The notes beneath the pieces were generated by a model. The model had not been told where the DNA came from. It did not search any database and saw only the letters and a program-made list of their open reading frames with translations. 64,000 nt of DNA from Azoarcus sp. Aa7 (GTDB taxonomy: Bacteria; Pseudomonadota; Gammaproteobacteria; Burkholderiales; Rhodocyclaceae). Positions 41,948 to 51,342 of the stretch are shown here, piece by piece; the stretch's first letter is position 1; each line of letters begins with the position of its first letter. Location of the stretch: assembly GCF_014822185.1 (NCBI RefSeq), contig NZ_QVLR01000009.1, positions 186,001 to 250,000 of the forward strand, in the 5' to 3' direction. Made by a program: the position numbers and the translations under genes.

Positions 41948-44900
41948 ATGTCTTCAATCCTCACCTTTCTGACCGACTCGCGCACGCTCTCCTTTATCGG
42001 CGTCCTGGCCCTTGCGGCCTTCTTCATGCTGGGCGCCGAAACGCTGGAACTCGCATTGACATGGGCAGCGATCGCCTCGGGCGCCCTCCTCGCAATCTGG
42101 ATCGCGGTCTGGGCGTGGCGGCGACACCGGGCCGGCCTCGCCGCTTCCGCTCTCGAACAGATGCTCGACCCGCGCATGGGCGACGGCGAAGGCCGGACGA
42201 AGGGAGAAATCGAAACCCTGCGCCAGCGCATGAAGGAAGCCATCCGCACGATCAAGACATCGAAACTCGGGCTGGTCTCCGGACGCGCCGCGCTGTATGA
42301 GCTGCCGTGGTACATCACGATCGGCAACCCTGCGGCAGGCAAGAGCACGGCCGTCGTCAATTCGGGCCTCACCTTCCCCCTCGGCGATGCCGCCGGCAGT
42401 GTCGTGCAGGGGCTCGGCGGGACGCGCAACTGCGACTGGTTTTTCACGACGGAAGGGATCCTCCTCGACACGGCCGGCCGCTACTCCGTCCATGAAGAAG
42501 ACCGCGAGGAATGGCTGGGCTTTCTCGACCTGCTGAGAAGAAATCGTCCGCTCGCCCCGATCAACGGGATCATCGTCACGGCGAGCATCGGCGAGTTGCT
42601 CCGCAATCCCCCCGGTGTCGCAATCGCGCTCGCCAAGAACCTGCGACAGCGGGTTCAGGAACTCACCGAACGTCTGGAAGTGTTCGCGCCGATCTACGTG
42701 ATGTTCTCGAAGGCCGACCTCATCGCGGGGTTCAACGAATTCTTTCAGGACGTGGACTGGAACGAGCGCGACCGCATATGGGGCGCCACGTTGCCCTACG
42801 AGACCAACGGAAGCAATGACGCCATAGGGCTGTTCGACCGCCACTTCGATGAACTGTACGAAGGACTGCGCGAAATGAGCGTGGCGCAGATGTCGATTGC
42901 GCGCGGCGAGCGCATGGCACCCGGACTGCTCACCTTTCCGCTCGAATTCGCGGCGATCAAACCGGTGCTGCGCTCCTTCATTGCCACGCTGTTCGAGGAA
43001 AATCCCTTTCAGTTCAAGCCGATCTTCCGCGGCTTCTACATCACATCGGCGATCCAGAGCGGCGAGACGCCCAGCAGCTCCAGCGAGCGGGTGGAACAAC
43101 GCTTCGGGCTTTCGGGCGACGGTCCGGCCGCAGCCCGGATCGCCTCGAGCAACGGCTTTTTTCTGAAGGACCTGTTCTCCAAGGTGATCTTCGCCGACCG
43201 CAACCTGGTACGGCACTATGCCAGCAGGCGAAAAAAACGCCTGCATCACGCCACCTCGCTGGCCGCGGCCGCACTGCTGGGCCTTTCGCTGGCCGGCTGG
43301 AGCTGGTCCTACGCGAACAATCGCAGCCTGGTCGAAAACGTCCGCGCCGACCTCGACCGGGCTGTCCGCCTTCAGGAAGATCGCATCGACCTGCAGTCAC
43401 GGCTCGAAGCGCTCGAACTCCTTCAGGATCGCATTGCGCAACTGGAGCGTTTCGACACGGAGCCCTCCCGGTCGCTCGGGTTCGGTCTGTTCCAGGGCAA
43501 GGAGGTGAAATCCAGATTGCTCGAAGAGTATTACCGGGGCATCACCGAAATCATGCTCCGTCCGGTCAGCGAAAGCATCGAAGGCTTCCTTGCCGCGGTC
43601 AATCGCAACGCTGGCCGTCGGCGACAGACCGACGGTGCCGACCGGGAGACAACCGGCGACGCGTCCCCGAACGGGCAGCCGTACAAGGAAGCCACACCGA
43701 CCAAGGTCGAGGACGCCTACAACGCATTGAAAACCTATCTGATGCTGGGCGACAAGTCACACACCGAGGTCGGCCATCTCTCCGATCAGCTCAGCCGCTA
43801 CTGGCGCACCTGGCTGGACGCCAATCGCGGTTCCATGCCGCGGGAACAGATGATGCGCAGCGCAGAGCGGATCATCAGTTTCCACCTGCAGCATGCGAAC
43901 GATCCCGGCTGGCCGACGACCCCGGGGAAGCTTTCCGTGATCGACGAAACGCGCGGGACGCTACGCCACGTGGTTCGCGGCATGCCCGCAATCGAACGCG
44001 TCTATGGGGACATCAAGGCGCGAGCGGCCACCCGCTTCCCCCCGGTAACGGTAGCAAACCTCGCAGGCGAGGATGACGCAGGTCTTGTCAGCGGCAGTCA
44101 CGTGATATCCGGTGCATTTACCGCCGAAGCCTGGCGCAGCTATGTCGAAGCCGCCATCAAGGATGCTGCAACCGGAGAATTGCGCAGTACGGACTGGGTC
44201 CTCGACACCAGCGCGAAGGACGACCTGTCCCTCGCCGGCAGCCCGGAGCAGATCCAGAAGACGCTCGTCGCGATGTACAAGAAGGAATACGTCCAGGAAT
44301 GGCAGAAATTCGTCACCGGCATCGGCATCAGCGGGTTCGACGGTTTCCCTGCCGCCGTGGCCGCGATGAATCGACTCGGCGACGTGAGCGCCTCCCCCTT
44401 GGGGAAACTGCTGCGCACCGTGCATGAGCAGACCGCCTGGGACAATCCGGGGGCAAGCCATGCCGTAGCCGAGCGCGCGCAGAAGGGCTTCATCGAGTGG
44501 TTCAAGCAGTCGATCCTGCGGATGTCGCCCGCTCCGGTCACGCTCGAGGTGCCCTCGACCACAGCGACGACCGCAAGGCCGATGGGCGCCATCGGCCAGG
44601 AATTCGTCGGTGTCGGTCGTCTGCTCGCGCGGCGGGACAGCGGGGAGTCGATCCTGGACCTCTACCTGCGCCGGCTCTCCGGACTGCGGACCCGCCTCAA
44701 TCTCCTCGCCAACCAGGGCGACCCGGGCCCGGGCGCGGTCAAGCTGATGAGCGAAACGATCGAAGGCGGCAATTCGGAACTCGCAGACACGCTCCGGTTC
44801 GTGGACGAGCAGATGCTGACGGGCATGCCCGACAACCAGCGCGCAGTGCTCCGCCCGCTGCTCGTGAGGCCCCTGCTGCAGACCTTCGCGGCCCTGATCG

Positions 44901-45721
44901 GCCCCGCCGAGCGCGAGCTCGACAAGAGCTGGATTGCAAACGTGTATGAACCGTTCGGGCGACAGCTTGCGGGGAAATATCCGTTCAACGCCACATCGGG
45001 CATAGAAGCGACACCGGCCGAGATCGCGCAGATCTTTGGTCCGGAGGGCGCAATCTCTAAGTACGCGGCGGCAAGCATCGGGCCGCTGATGGTGCGACGC
45101 GGCGACTATATCGAACCACGGACCTGGGGCGATCTCGGCATCCGCCTGCGGCCGGATTTCCTCGCCGCGTTCCCGGGCTGGGTCGCGCCGCTGGACGGTA
45201 GCAGCGCCACACAAGCCGCTGCGGTTGCGCAGACGAGCTTCCGACTGCTACCGCTGCCGTCGCCGGGGACCACCGAATACACGATCGAGATCGACGGGCA
45301 AAGACTGCGCTACCGCAACGGGGCCGCCCAGTGGGCGACCTTCGTGTGGCCGAATCCGGCAGGAACCCCGGGCGCGCGAGTCATCGCAACGACCTTCGAC
45401 GGGCAGGAACTCGAGGTCGCGAATTTCAGCGGGCGCTTCGGGCTCGAAAAGCTGATCAACGCCGCCACCCAAACCCGCAATGCAGACGGCTCCTTCAATC
45501 TCGCCTGGCAAGCAGGCGAGGTCTCCGTTCCGGTCACACTCAAGATCGTGAGCAGCCCGGACATGCAGACGGGCAAGAACGCCGGCGCCAAGGGCAGCCG
45601 CAACGCGCCCCTCCCCTCCAGCGTGGCCGGCGAGGCAGTGAAGGCACAAGCCGACGACGCCGAAACCGGAACCCCGGCCGCGCTCGCGGCCACGACTCAG
45701 GACCGGGGGAACCGGCCATGA
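41948..45721 (+). CDS. tssM: TssM (IcmF), T6SS inner-membrane complex protein
   Basis: TssM spans the inner membrane and links the T6SS baseplate side to the outer-membrane side. The 1257-residue product has two N-terminal membrane segments (about residues 14-55) and a cytoplasmic P-loop domain with GNPAAGKSTAVVNSG near 125 and a Walker B-like LLDTAGRYS. A third membrane segment (about 432-455) is followed by a large periplasmic region of the IcmF type. The last 60 or so residues are Ala/Thr-rich and look disordered. It follows the unknown protein by three bases and overlaps tagF by four (ATGA). No tssL or tssJ is adjacent, which is unusual. Confidence 0.95.
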   Translation: MSSILTFLTDSRTLSFIGVLALAAFFMLGAETLELALTWAAIASGALLAIWIAVWAWRRHRAGLAASALEQMLDPRMGDGEGRTKGEIETLRQRMKEAIRTIKTSKLGLVSGRAALYELPWYITIGNPAAGKSTAVVNSGLTFPLGDAAGSVVQGLGGTRNCDWFFTTEGILLDTAGRYSVHEEDREEWLGFLDLLRRNRPLAPINGIIVTASIGELLRNPPGVAIALAKNLRQRVQELTERLEVFAPIYVMFSKADLIAGFNEFFQDVDWNERDRIWGATLPYETNGSNDAIGLFDRHFDELYEGLREMSVAQMSIARGERMAPGLLTFPLEFAAIKPVLRSFIATLFEENPFQFKPIFRGFYITSAIQSGETPSSSSERVEQRFGLSGDGPAAARIASSNGFFLKDLFSKVIFADRNLVRHYASRRKKRLHHATSLAAAALLGLSLAGWSWSYANNRSLVENVRADLDRAVRLQEDRIDLQSRLEALELLQDRIAQLERFDTEPSRSLGFGLFQGKEVKSRLLEEYYRGITEIMLRPVSESIEGFLAAVNRNAGRRRQTDGADRETTGDASPNGQPYKEATPTKVEDAYNALKTYLMLGDKSHTEVGHLSDQLSRYWRTWLDANRGSMPREQMMRSAERIISFHLQHANDPGWPTTPGKLSVIDETRGTLRHVVRGMPAIERVYGDIKARAATRFPPVTVANLAGEDDAGLVSGSHVISGAFTAEAWRSYVEAAIKDAATGELRSTDWVLDTSAKDDLSLAGSPEQIQKTLVAMYKKEYVQEWQKFVTGIGISGFDGFPAAVAAMNRLGDVSASPLGKLLRTVHEQTAWDNPGASHAVAERAQKGFIEWFKQSILRMSPAPVTLEVPSTTATTARPMGAIGQEFVGVGRLLARRDSGESILDLYLRRLSGLRTRLNLLANQGDPGPGAVKLMSETIEGGNSELADTLRFVDEQMLTGMPDNQRAVLRPLLVRPLLQTFAALIGPAERELDKSWIANVYEPFGRQLAGKYPFNATSGIEATPAEIAQIFGPEGAISKYAAASIGPLMVRRGDYIEPRTWGDLGIRLRPDFLAAFPGWVAPLDGSSATQAAAVAQTSFRLLPLPSPGTTEYTIEIDGQRLRYRNGAAQWATFVWPNPAGTPGARVIATTFDGQELEVANFSGRFGLEKLINAATQTRNADGSFNLAWQAGEVSVPVTLKIVSSPDMQTGKNAGAKGSRNAPLPSSVAGEAVKAQADDAETGTPAALAATTQDRGNRP

Positions 45722-46701
45722 GGGGCCCCACCATTCACGCCACCGGCTATTTCGGCAAGCTGCCCGCGCGCGGCGACTTTGTGAAGGGAGGCGGATCGGC
45801 ACAACTGATCGCGATGCTCGACCGCTGGATATCGGAAAGCATGAACCTGCTTTCGTCCGATCCCCGCTGGCGCATCCCGTACGACGGCATGAGTCCGGTC
45901 CACTTCGCCTTTGTCGGCCCGCGCAGCCGCCTCTCGGTAGTCGGCCATCTTCAGCCGAGCCATGACGCCTCCTCGCGACGCTTTCCCTTCCTCGTCGCAT
46001 CGACCATCGAGTCGGAGGCCGGGCATGCCCACCCCGGGCCCCTGGCCCTGTCGTCCCTGTGGGAAAAGTTCGGGCATCTCGTCGGTCTCGCCCGAACGGC
46101 CGACGAACCTGCCTCCATGCTGCACGCCCTCGCGCGCATCGACTGCGCACAGGAACTCGCACACATGGCACAACCGTCCGGAACCGACGCGGTGCCCGAC
46201 TCAATCACCATTGCGGACATCGACCGCCTGCTCGAGCACGACGGCCACGCCGGAAACGCCCGCCGCATCATCCTGTCCCTCGGTGTGCTGCTGCGACCGC
46301 TGCTCGGCAGCAACAGGCCGACGATCGAACGCGGCCTGCGCCTGCCCTTGCCGGGCGACATCGGGCTACGCGACGCGCTGGCACAGGTGTGGCTGAACCT
46401 CATCAGCGGCTTCCTCCGGAATACCCCTTGCGAACTCCAGCTGCTGCAGGCGCCGGTTGCCGGACGCAATACGCTCGTCGTCGGCTTCAACGGCGCTTCG
46501 CCACTGCCGCTCGTCAGCCTGATCTCGCCAGGGAGCGTGCCCGACGCCGTTGTGAGCCTCGAAGCCCCCGAATGGATAGACACGCACCCCGAGCTGATCA
46601 GCGACTACGGCATCGCCAAGCTGTCGAGCTATCTCGCGCAGCCCGGGACGACCCTCGCCACAGCGCTCGCCACCTTCAGGGAAGTATTTTTCGGAGAATG
46701 A
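45718..46701 (+). CDS. tagF: TagF-family T6SS regulator
   Basis: TagF acts after translation as a repressor of T6SS firing in Pseudomonas, where it balances the threonine phosphorylation pathway. The 327-residue product begins MRGPTIHATGYFGKLPARGDF, the signature of the family. Its N-terminal domain includes SHDASSRRFPFLVA, and a longer C-terminal part of unknown role follows. ATG at 45718 overlaps the tssM stop (ATGA), and its own stop overlaps the next gene start (ATGA). The frame upstream of 45718 runs inside tssM and is not used. No tagE/pppA or fha genes are in the window. Confidence 0.92.
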   Translation: MRGPTIHATGYFGKLPARGDFVKGGGSAQLIAMLDRWISESMNLLSSDPRWRIPYDGMSPVHFAFVGPRSRLSVVGHLQPSHDASSRRFPFLVASTIESEAGHAHPGPLALSSLWEKFGHLVGLARTADEPASMLHALARIDCAQELAHMAQPSGTDAVPDSITIADIDRLLEHDGHAGNARRIILSLGVLLRPLLGSNRPTIERGLRLPLPGDIGLRDALAQVWLNLISGFLRNTPCELQLLQAPVAGRNTLVVGFNGASPLPLVSLISPGSVPDAVVSLEAPEWIDTHPELISDYGIAKLSSYLAQPGTTLATALATFREVFFGE

Positions 46702-47480
46702 TCTTGAAGCTCAGTTCAGCACTCGCGGTCGGCCTGCTCTATGCCGCGTCAGGCATGAGCGCACAGCCCCCGCAAACCCCTGCACCGGACGGAATGGTGT
46801 ACGTCACCGGAACGGTACCCGACGAGAACGCACGCGTGGCAATCATTTCCCGCCTGCGCGACCTCTATGGAGCCGACAAGGTCGTCGACCGCCTCGATTC
46901 GGGGGGGGTGGTCTCCCCACCCGACTGGACCGGCCACATCGTGAAGACGCTTGGCAACGGCATCCGCAACGTGCGCCAAGGACAGCTGGAAGTCAACGGA
47001 ACCCAGGTCACGATCAGCGGCAATGTCGCCAACGAAGCCCGCCGGCAGCAAGTGGCCAGCGAGATTGCGACTGCGCTGAACCCAACCTACACGGTAAATA
47101 ACGGTCTGCGCGCGCCGGCCGGCGCCCAGGCGCTGCTCGATCAGACGCTTGCCGATCGTGTAGTCGAGTTCGAAAGCGGATCCGCGATCCTGACTCCAAC
47201 CGGCATTGCCATTCTCGACGAGATGGGGGCAGCCATTGCCAGACTCGATCGCCCCCGCGTCGACATCATCGGGCATACCGACTCCACCGGAAACCGGATG
47301 GCCAACATCACGCTGAGCCTCGCCCGAGCCGACGCGGTCAAGACCTATCTTGCCGGCAAGGGTATCCCGGCGGCGGGCATGAGCGCGCTGGGTGCAGGCC
47401 CCGACCGGCCGGTGACGCCGAACGACACGCCGGAAGGGCGCGCGCGCAATCGCCGGATCGAATTCCGGCTCTCCGAATGA
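46698..47480 (+). CDS. T6SS-linked OmpA/BON protein (TagN-like)
   Basis: This 260-residue precursor has a signal peptide ending near GMSAQ. Next comes a region of about 100 residues that looks like two BON-type repeats (VYVTGTVPDENARVAII and LEVNGTQVTISGNV). The C-terminal OmpA domain has GHTDSTGNRMANITLSLARA and would bind peptidoglycan. In T6SS loci such proteins anchor the complex to the cell wall; TagN of Acinetobacter has this place next to tagF. ATG at 46698 overlaps the tagF stop. The frame carries a run of eight G at 46901-46908, a likely site of slippage. Confidence 0.85.
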   Translation: MILKLSSALAVGLLYAASGMSAQPPQTPAPDGMVYVTGTVPDENARVAIISRLRDLYGADKVVDRLDSGGVVSPPDWTGHIVKTLGNGIRNVRQGQLEVNGTQVTISGNVANEARRQQVASEIATALNPTYTVNNGLRAPAGAQALLDQTLADRVVEFESGSAILTPTGIAILDEMGAAIARLDRPRVDIIGHTDSTGNRMANITLSLARADAVKTYLAGKGIPAAGMSALGAGPDRPVTPNDTPEGRARNRRIEFRLSE

Positions 47481-47495
47481 GCCCTGCCGGGCCGT

Positions 47496-48560
47496 TCAGC
47501 GCCCGGGCACGTCCTGGGGCACGAGTCCGAGCAACTCCTCGACGTGGGAGAGCGCTCCGTCGTCCCTGACCACGGTCCGCAGCCACTCGTGCAGGGACAT
47601 CTCGCCCCAGCGTGCGGCCTTGTCGGCGAGGTAGGCCACCGGGCTGTGGGGCTCGGTGCGCCGGAAGAAATCCGCCACCTCCCGAAGCAGCGCTATCGCA
47701 TCGGCGCGCGTTGCGATCGGCCCGGGGCCTGCGCCGCCGGACGCACGCTCGCCCCCCGGGTTCCGCCCACTTTCTCCGGGCAAAATCGCGCGCGACTGCG
47801 GGGCTGGAGCCAACCCGTCGCCGCCGTAGCGCCGCAGGGTGTCGAGCACCTCAATCAGGGCCTGGCGCGCGTCGTCGAAACCCGGGCCATCCAGACCGAG
47901 CCTGGCGTCCACAATCCGTTCGAGTTCGTCCAGCGCTTGCCTTGCCGTTTCCGCCTCGCCCGCCATACGGACGAAAAAATCGCGGGGCGTATCCCGGCGC
48001 GCCGCCTCGAACTTGTCGAGCGTCACCGGCGCCGCACGCATGAGGAATTCCGCGTCCTGCGGATTACGGTCCAGGCTGGCCGCCAGATTGCGTGCGGATT
48101 CCAGGTCTGCCGTCGAGAACCGCCCGCGCGACGAATCGGTCACGGGCATATCGCGAATGATGCGGCGGGACTGGGTCACCAACCAGTCGAGATTGCCGGC
48201 ACGCATCTCCTGGTCACCATCGTCGGGAAGCGGATGGATCTCGTCCCAATACGACTCGCACAGTCCGGCCACCAGCCGATAGCCTTCGGCAAGGCCGGCG
48301 AGGCCACGTGTCCTTGCCACCGCTTCGGTCAGCCAGACGGCGACACGAACATCCTTCGCTCGGGACGCCAACGCATCCTCGCACAGACGCGCGACCCGCG
48401 ACCAGTCCGCCTCCTTCAGCGGCCTCACCCATTCGCCCTGGCTCACCGAAGGGTCGTCGAAGCGACGCGCCTCCTGGATCTCGTCGAAAAGCGCGGAGAA
48501 GGTGAGATCCTCGCCGCAGCGATTGCCGGCTAGCGGTCGAAGCAGAGCATCGAAGTCCAT
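47496..48560 (-). CDS. tssA: TssA, T6SS sheath-assembly protein
   Basis: TssA caps the growing T6SS tail or stabilises its end. The 354-residue product has the ImpA_N domain (residues 1 to about 130, with RPLAGNRCGEDLTFS and ARLCEDAL). A Gly/Ser-rich linker near 255-280 leads to the C-terminal motif PHSPVAYLADKAARWGEMSL, the conserved end of the short TssA class. It is convergent with the tssM-led genes with a 15-base gap and no clear terminator between them. ATG at 48560 has GGAACCGCCC upstream, a weak site. It is the only core gene here on the minus strand. Confidence 0.93.
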   Translation of the reverse strand: MDFDALLRPLAGNRCGEDLTFSALFDEIQEARRFDDPSVSQGEWVRPLKEADWSRVARLCEDALASRAKDVRVAVWLTEAVARTRGLAGLAEGYRLVAGLCESYWDEIHPLPDDGDQEMRAGNLDWLVTQSRRIIRDMPVTDSSRGRFSTADLESARNLAASLDRNPQDAEFLMRAAPVTLDKFEAARRDTPRDFFVRMAGEAETARQALDELERIVDARLGLDGPGFDDARQALIEVLDTLRRYGGDGLAPAPQSRAILPGESGRNPGGERASGGAGPGPIATRADAIALLREVADFFRRTEPHSPVAYLADKAARWGEMSLHEWLRTVVRDDGALSHVEELLGLVPQDVPGR

Positions 48561-48634
48561 GGGCGGTTCCGGGTGAGATCAAACCGCCATTTTACATGAC
48601 GACGAAATAATCCATAAAGCATACAGAAGCGTTT

Positions 48635-49018
48635 TCAGGCGTGCTGGATCAGCTCGATCTTGTAGCCGTCCGGATCCTCGACGAAGGCGATGACGGTCGT
48701 GCCGTGCTTCATCGGACCCGCCTCGCGCACCACCTTCCCGCCGCGCGGCCGGATCTCATTGCATGCACGGTACGCATCGGGAACCGCCAGCGCGATATGG
48801 CCGAAAGCATTGCCCATCTCGTAGGAATCGACGCCCCAGTTCCAGGTGAGCTCGATGACAGCCCCTTCGGACTCGTCCTGGTAACCGACGAAAGCCAGGG
48901 TGAACTTCCCCTCGGGGTAGTCATGGCGGCGCAGCAGCCGCATTCCGAGCACCTCGGTGTAGAACTTGATCGAACGATCGAGATCGCCGACACGCAGCAT
49001 GGTGTGAAGCAGTTTCAT
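48635..49018 (-). CDS. gloA: Lactoylglutathione lyase (glyoxalase I)
   Basis: This enzyme turns the glutathione adduct of methylglyoxal into lactoylglutathione in the cytoplasm. The 127-residue product begins [20 protein letters not shown]. The four metal ligands sit at the same positions as in Escherichia coli GloA: His5, Glu56, His74 and Glu122. ATG at 49018 was chosen because the longer upstream frame lies inside the next gene. It follows the YgjP-like gene by 14 bases and lies 74 bases before tssA. Confidence 0.96.
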   Translation of the reverse strand: MKLLHTMLRVGDLDRSIKFYTEVLGMRLLRRHDYPEGKFTLAFVGYQDESEGAVIELTWNWGVDSYEMGNAFGHIALAVPDAYRACNEIRPRGGKVVREAGPMKHGTTVIAFVEDPDGYKIELIQHA

Positions 49019-49032
49019 TTCGGCAGTCCTCT

Positions 49033-49806
49033 TCAGTCTTCGGCAATGAGCGCCGCATCGGCGCCATCGATGACGGGCAGCGCACGCCCGGCATCCCGCA
49101 GGCGCACGCGCGCGGCCTTCCAATCCGGGTACAGCGCGGCCACCACGGCCCAGAAACGCGGCGAGTGATTCATTTCCGCGAGATGTGCCACCTCGTGGGC
49201 AACAACGTAGTCGATGAGCGCCGGCGGCAGATGGATCAGCCGCCAGTGCAGCCGGATACCGCTGCGGCTACTGCAACTCCCCCAGCGCGTGCGCGCCGAC
49301 GACAGACGCACCGCAGGCACCGCATGGCCGAGCCGGAAGCAGAACTCCGCAACGCGCTCGCCGAACCACGGCAGGGCGCGAGCCCGCAGGGCGCGAACGA
49401 GCGCCTTGCGGGCGCCGGGGCCGTCGGGTAACACGAGTTCTTCGACGCCGTCCGCGCCGAGGCGCCAACGAGCGGAGCGGCCACTCTCCCCGAGACGCAG
49501 ACGGCACGACTCGCCCAGGAGCGGAAACAGGGCGCCATCCTCGACCGTCATCACGGCCGGCGGCACCCTTACGGCAAGCTTCCCGAGCAGCCAGTCATGG
49601 TGGCTGCGGATGAAGCGTTCGATCTCCGGCTGCGTCGCGGGCCATGGCACGGCGACACGGACCCCGCGGTGATCGACCTGCAGCGCGAAGCTGCGTCGCG
49701 GAGAACGCCTCAGCACGTATTCGAGGTCCCGCTCGCCCAGACGGATCCGGCGGGATTCCTCGGTCGCTGGCCGTGGCTGGCGCAACAGGCCCGCCAGTCT
49801 GCTCAC
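49033..49806 (-). CDS. YgjP-like M48-type metal-dependent hydrolase
   Basis: The 257-residue product has the zinc motif [12 protein letters not shown] (near residue 205), the RTRWGSCSS segment and the [18 protein letters not shown] run of the YgjP/DUF45 family. Members are predicted metallopeptidases whose targets are poorly known. GTG at 49806 overlaps the preceding stop (GTGA) and has AGGAGAAGGC just before it, so it is preferred over ATG at 49821. It is coupled to the CinA-like gene and followed by gloA. Confidence 0.85.
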   Translation of the reverse strand: MSRLAGLLRQPRPATEESRRIRLGERDLEYVLRRSPRRSFALQVDHRGVRVAVPWPATQPEIERFIRSHHDWLLGKLAVRVPPAVMTVEDGALFPLLGESCRLRLGESGRSARWRLGADGVEELVLPDGPGARKALVRALRARALPWFGERVAEFCFRLGHAVPAVRLSSARTRWGSCSSRSGIRLHWRLIHLPPALIDYVVAHEVAHLAEMNHSPRFWAVVAALYPDWKAARVRLRDAGRALPVIDGADAALIAED

Positions 49807-50555
49807 GCCTTCTCCTGCCATGCGTATCCGCGCGCTCCGACCTCTGCGCGGATGCGCGTCATCGCCGTAGCCACGCTCGCCGCGGGACCTTTCACGCCAA
49901 GCTCGATGGTCCGGACCTCCCCCGGCGCAGTCGGCACGCTCGGCAGGCTGAACAGCTCCAGATCGGGAAACTCCGTCGACACGGACTCCATCAGATCGAC
50001 CAGCTTCCCTTCCACCGCATCCAGCACCGTGATCGCCGCTTCGGTGTAGTCATCGGCGTGGTGCAGGTGGCGAAACTGCGTATCGAGCACCCATTCGATC
50101 ATCGGCCAGGCCATCACCGGGAACCCGGGCACGAAGTAATGCCCGCAGATCGAAAAGCCCGGCACTTGGTTATACGGATTGGGGATGATCGCACTGCCCT
50201 GCGGATAGGTTCCGAGTTGCAGGCGATGCGGCGTAATCTCGGCGCCGAATTTCCCGCGCAGGATCGCCTCGGCCTCTGGATGCAGCGCGAGTTCCAGATC
50301 CAATGCGGCCGCCGCGCACTGACGCGTGCGGTCATCCGGCGTGGCGCCGATGCCGCCGAAACTGAACACGACATCGCAGGAGGCGAAGCTTTCGCGCAGC
50401 GTCGCGACGAGCCGCTTCGCGTCGTCGCCGACGTAACGCGCCCAGGCAAGCCTGAGTCCGCGCGCCCCGAGCATCTCGATGAGCTTCGCCAGATGCTTGT
50501 CGCTGCGCCTGCCGGACAGGATTTCGTCGCCGATGATGATTGCGCCGAACGCCAT
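49803..50555 (-). CDS. CinA N-terminal domain (MoaB/MogA-fold) protein
   Basis: The 250-residue product begins MAFGAIIIGDEILSGRRSDKHLAKL. It has the FSFGGIGATPDDRTRQ segment that marks the molybdopterin-binding fold of the CinA/MoaB group. The C-terminal nicotinamide-nucleotide deamidase domain of full CinA is absent, so this is a stand-alone N-terminal type whose substrate is uncertain. ATG at 50555 has GGGAGTAGGGG upstream and lies three bases after the EI24-like gene. Its stop overlaps the YgjP-like gene. Confidence 0.87.
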   Translation of the reverse strand: MAFGAIIIGDEILSGRRSDKHLAKLIEMLGARGLRLAWARYVGDDAKRLVATLRESFASCDVVFSFGGIGATPDDRTRQCAAAALDLELALHPEAEAILRGKFGAEITPHRLQLGTYPQGSAIIPNPYNQVPGFSICGHYFVPGFPVMAWPMIEWVLDTQFRHLHHADDYTEAAITVLDAVEGKLVDLMESVSTEFPDLELFSLPSVPTAPGEVRTIELGVKGPAASVATAMTRIRAEVGARGYAWQEKA

Positions 50556-50558
50556 CCC

Positions 50559-51329
50559 CTACTCCCGCGACTGCGGCACGGGCAGGGCATCGAGGACGGT
50601 TACGCCGCGTTCGATGCGCTCGCGCCGCAGCGCCTCGAGCATGAAATGGACAAACGCCAGGCCGCAGAACGCAGGCGCCACGAGATTGACGAAGGGCACA
50701 TAGGCAAGCAGCGCACAGCCGCCGCCAAGCAGCAGCATCGACGTCCGCTGCACCCGCGGCAGCCGCTTGAGTTCCTCGCGGTCGGCATGCAACATCAGCG
50801 CGTCATAACCGAACGCACGCTGGTTCAGCCAGGCGGTCAACACGACGGACGCGACAAGTCCGGCCCCGGGTATCAGCCACAGAGGCAACGAAACCACCAT
50901 GCCGAGCAGGAACAGCAGGCCCGCGATGATCGCATTCCACGCACTGCCCAGGTTCGAGCCGCCGCGACGCAATTCCAGCTCGCCATAATCCTTCAACGCC
51001 ACCCGCTCGAGCATCAGTGGCAGCGCGAACACCGCGACCAGCAGGGCCGCGGTGACGTAGATCAGCGGCAAGAACGCCAGCGCGAGGGCGATCTCGACGA
51101 CGATCAGCGTCGCTGCCGCACCGATCTCGGACGTCGCGATCCATTCGCCGACAAAAGCCCATCCCTGGATCCAGGTCACGATCGCCCCGACCAGCGTCGA
51201 CCATGACAGGACGGCAATCGTCATCCACACGACCAGGGCAACCAGACTGGGCCACACGAGGTGGACGAATACTCCCTTGCGCCCGAGACTGCGCAACGCC
51301 CGACCGAACGCAAGCAGGATGTCGCGCAT
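50559..51329 (-). CDS. EI24/CysZ-like membrane protein
   Basis: This 256-residue inner-membrane protein has about four hydrophobic segments (around residues 25-55, 65-100, 130-165 and 195-230). The pattern and the LNQRAFGYDALMLHA segment place it in the EI24/CysZ family. CysZ takes up sulfate in some bacteria, but no sulfate genes are nearby, so the role is open. ATG at 51329 has GGGGACGGGCG upstream. It follows ffh by 13 bases and precedes the CinA-like gene. Confidence 0.83.
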   Translation of the reverse strand: MRDILLAFGRALRSLGRKGVFVHLVWPSLVALVVWMTIAVLSWSTLVGAIVTWIQGWAFVGEWIATSEIGAAATLIVVEIALALAFLPLIYVTAALLVAVFALPLMLERVALKDYGELELRRGGSNLGSAWNAIIAGLLFLLGMVVSLPLWLIPGAGLVASVVLTAWLNQRAFGYDALMLHADREELKRLPRVQRTSMLLLGGGCALLAYVPFVNLVAPAFCGLAFVHFMLEALRRERIERGVTVLDALPVPQSRE

Positions 51330-51342
51330 CGCCCGTCCCCGC

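Noticed and set aside
45331-45717. In-frame upstream extension of TagF
   Set aside because: The segment lies inside tssM in another frame; TagF starts at the ATGA overlap with its typical N-terminus.
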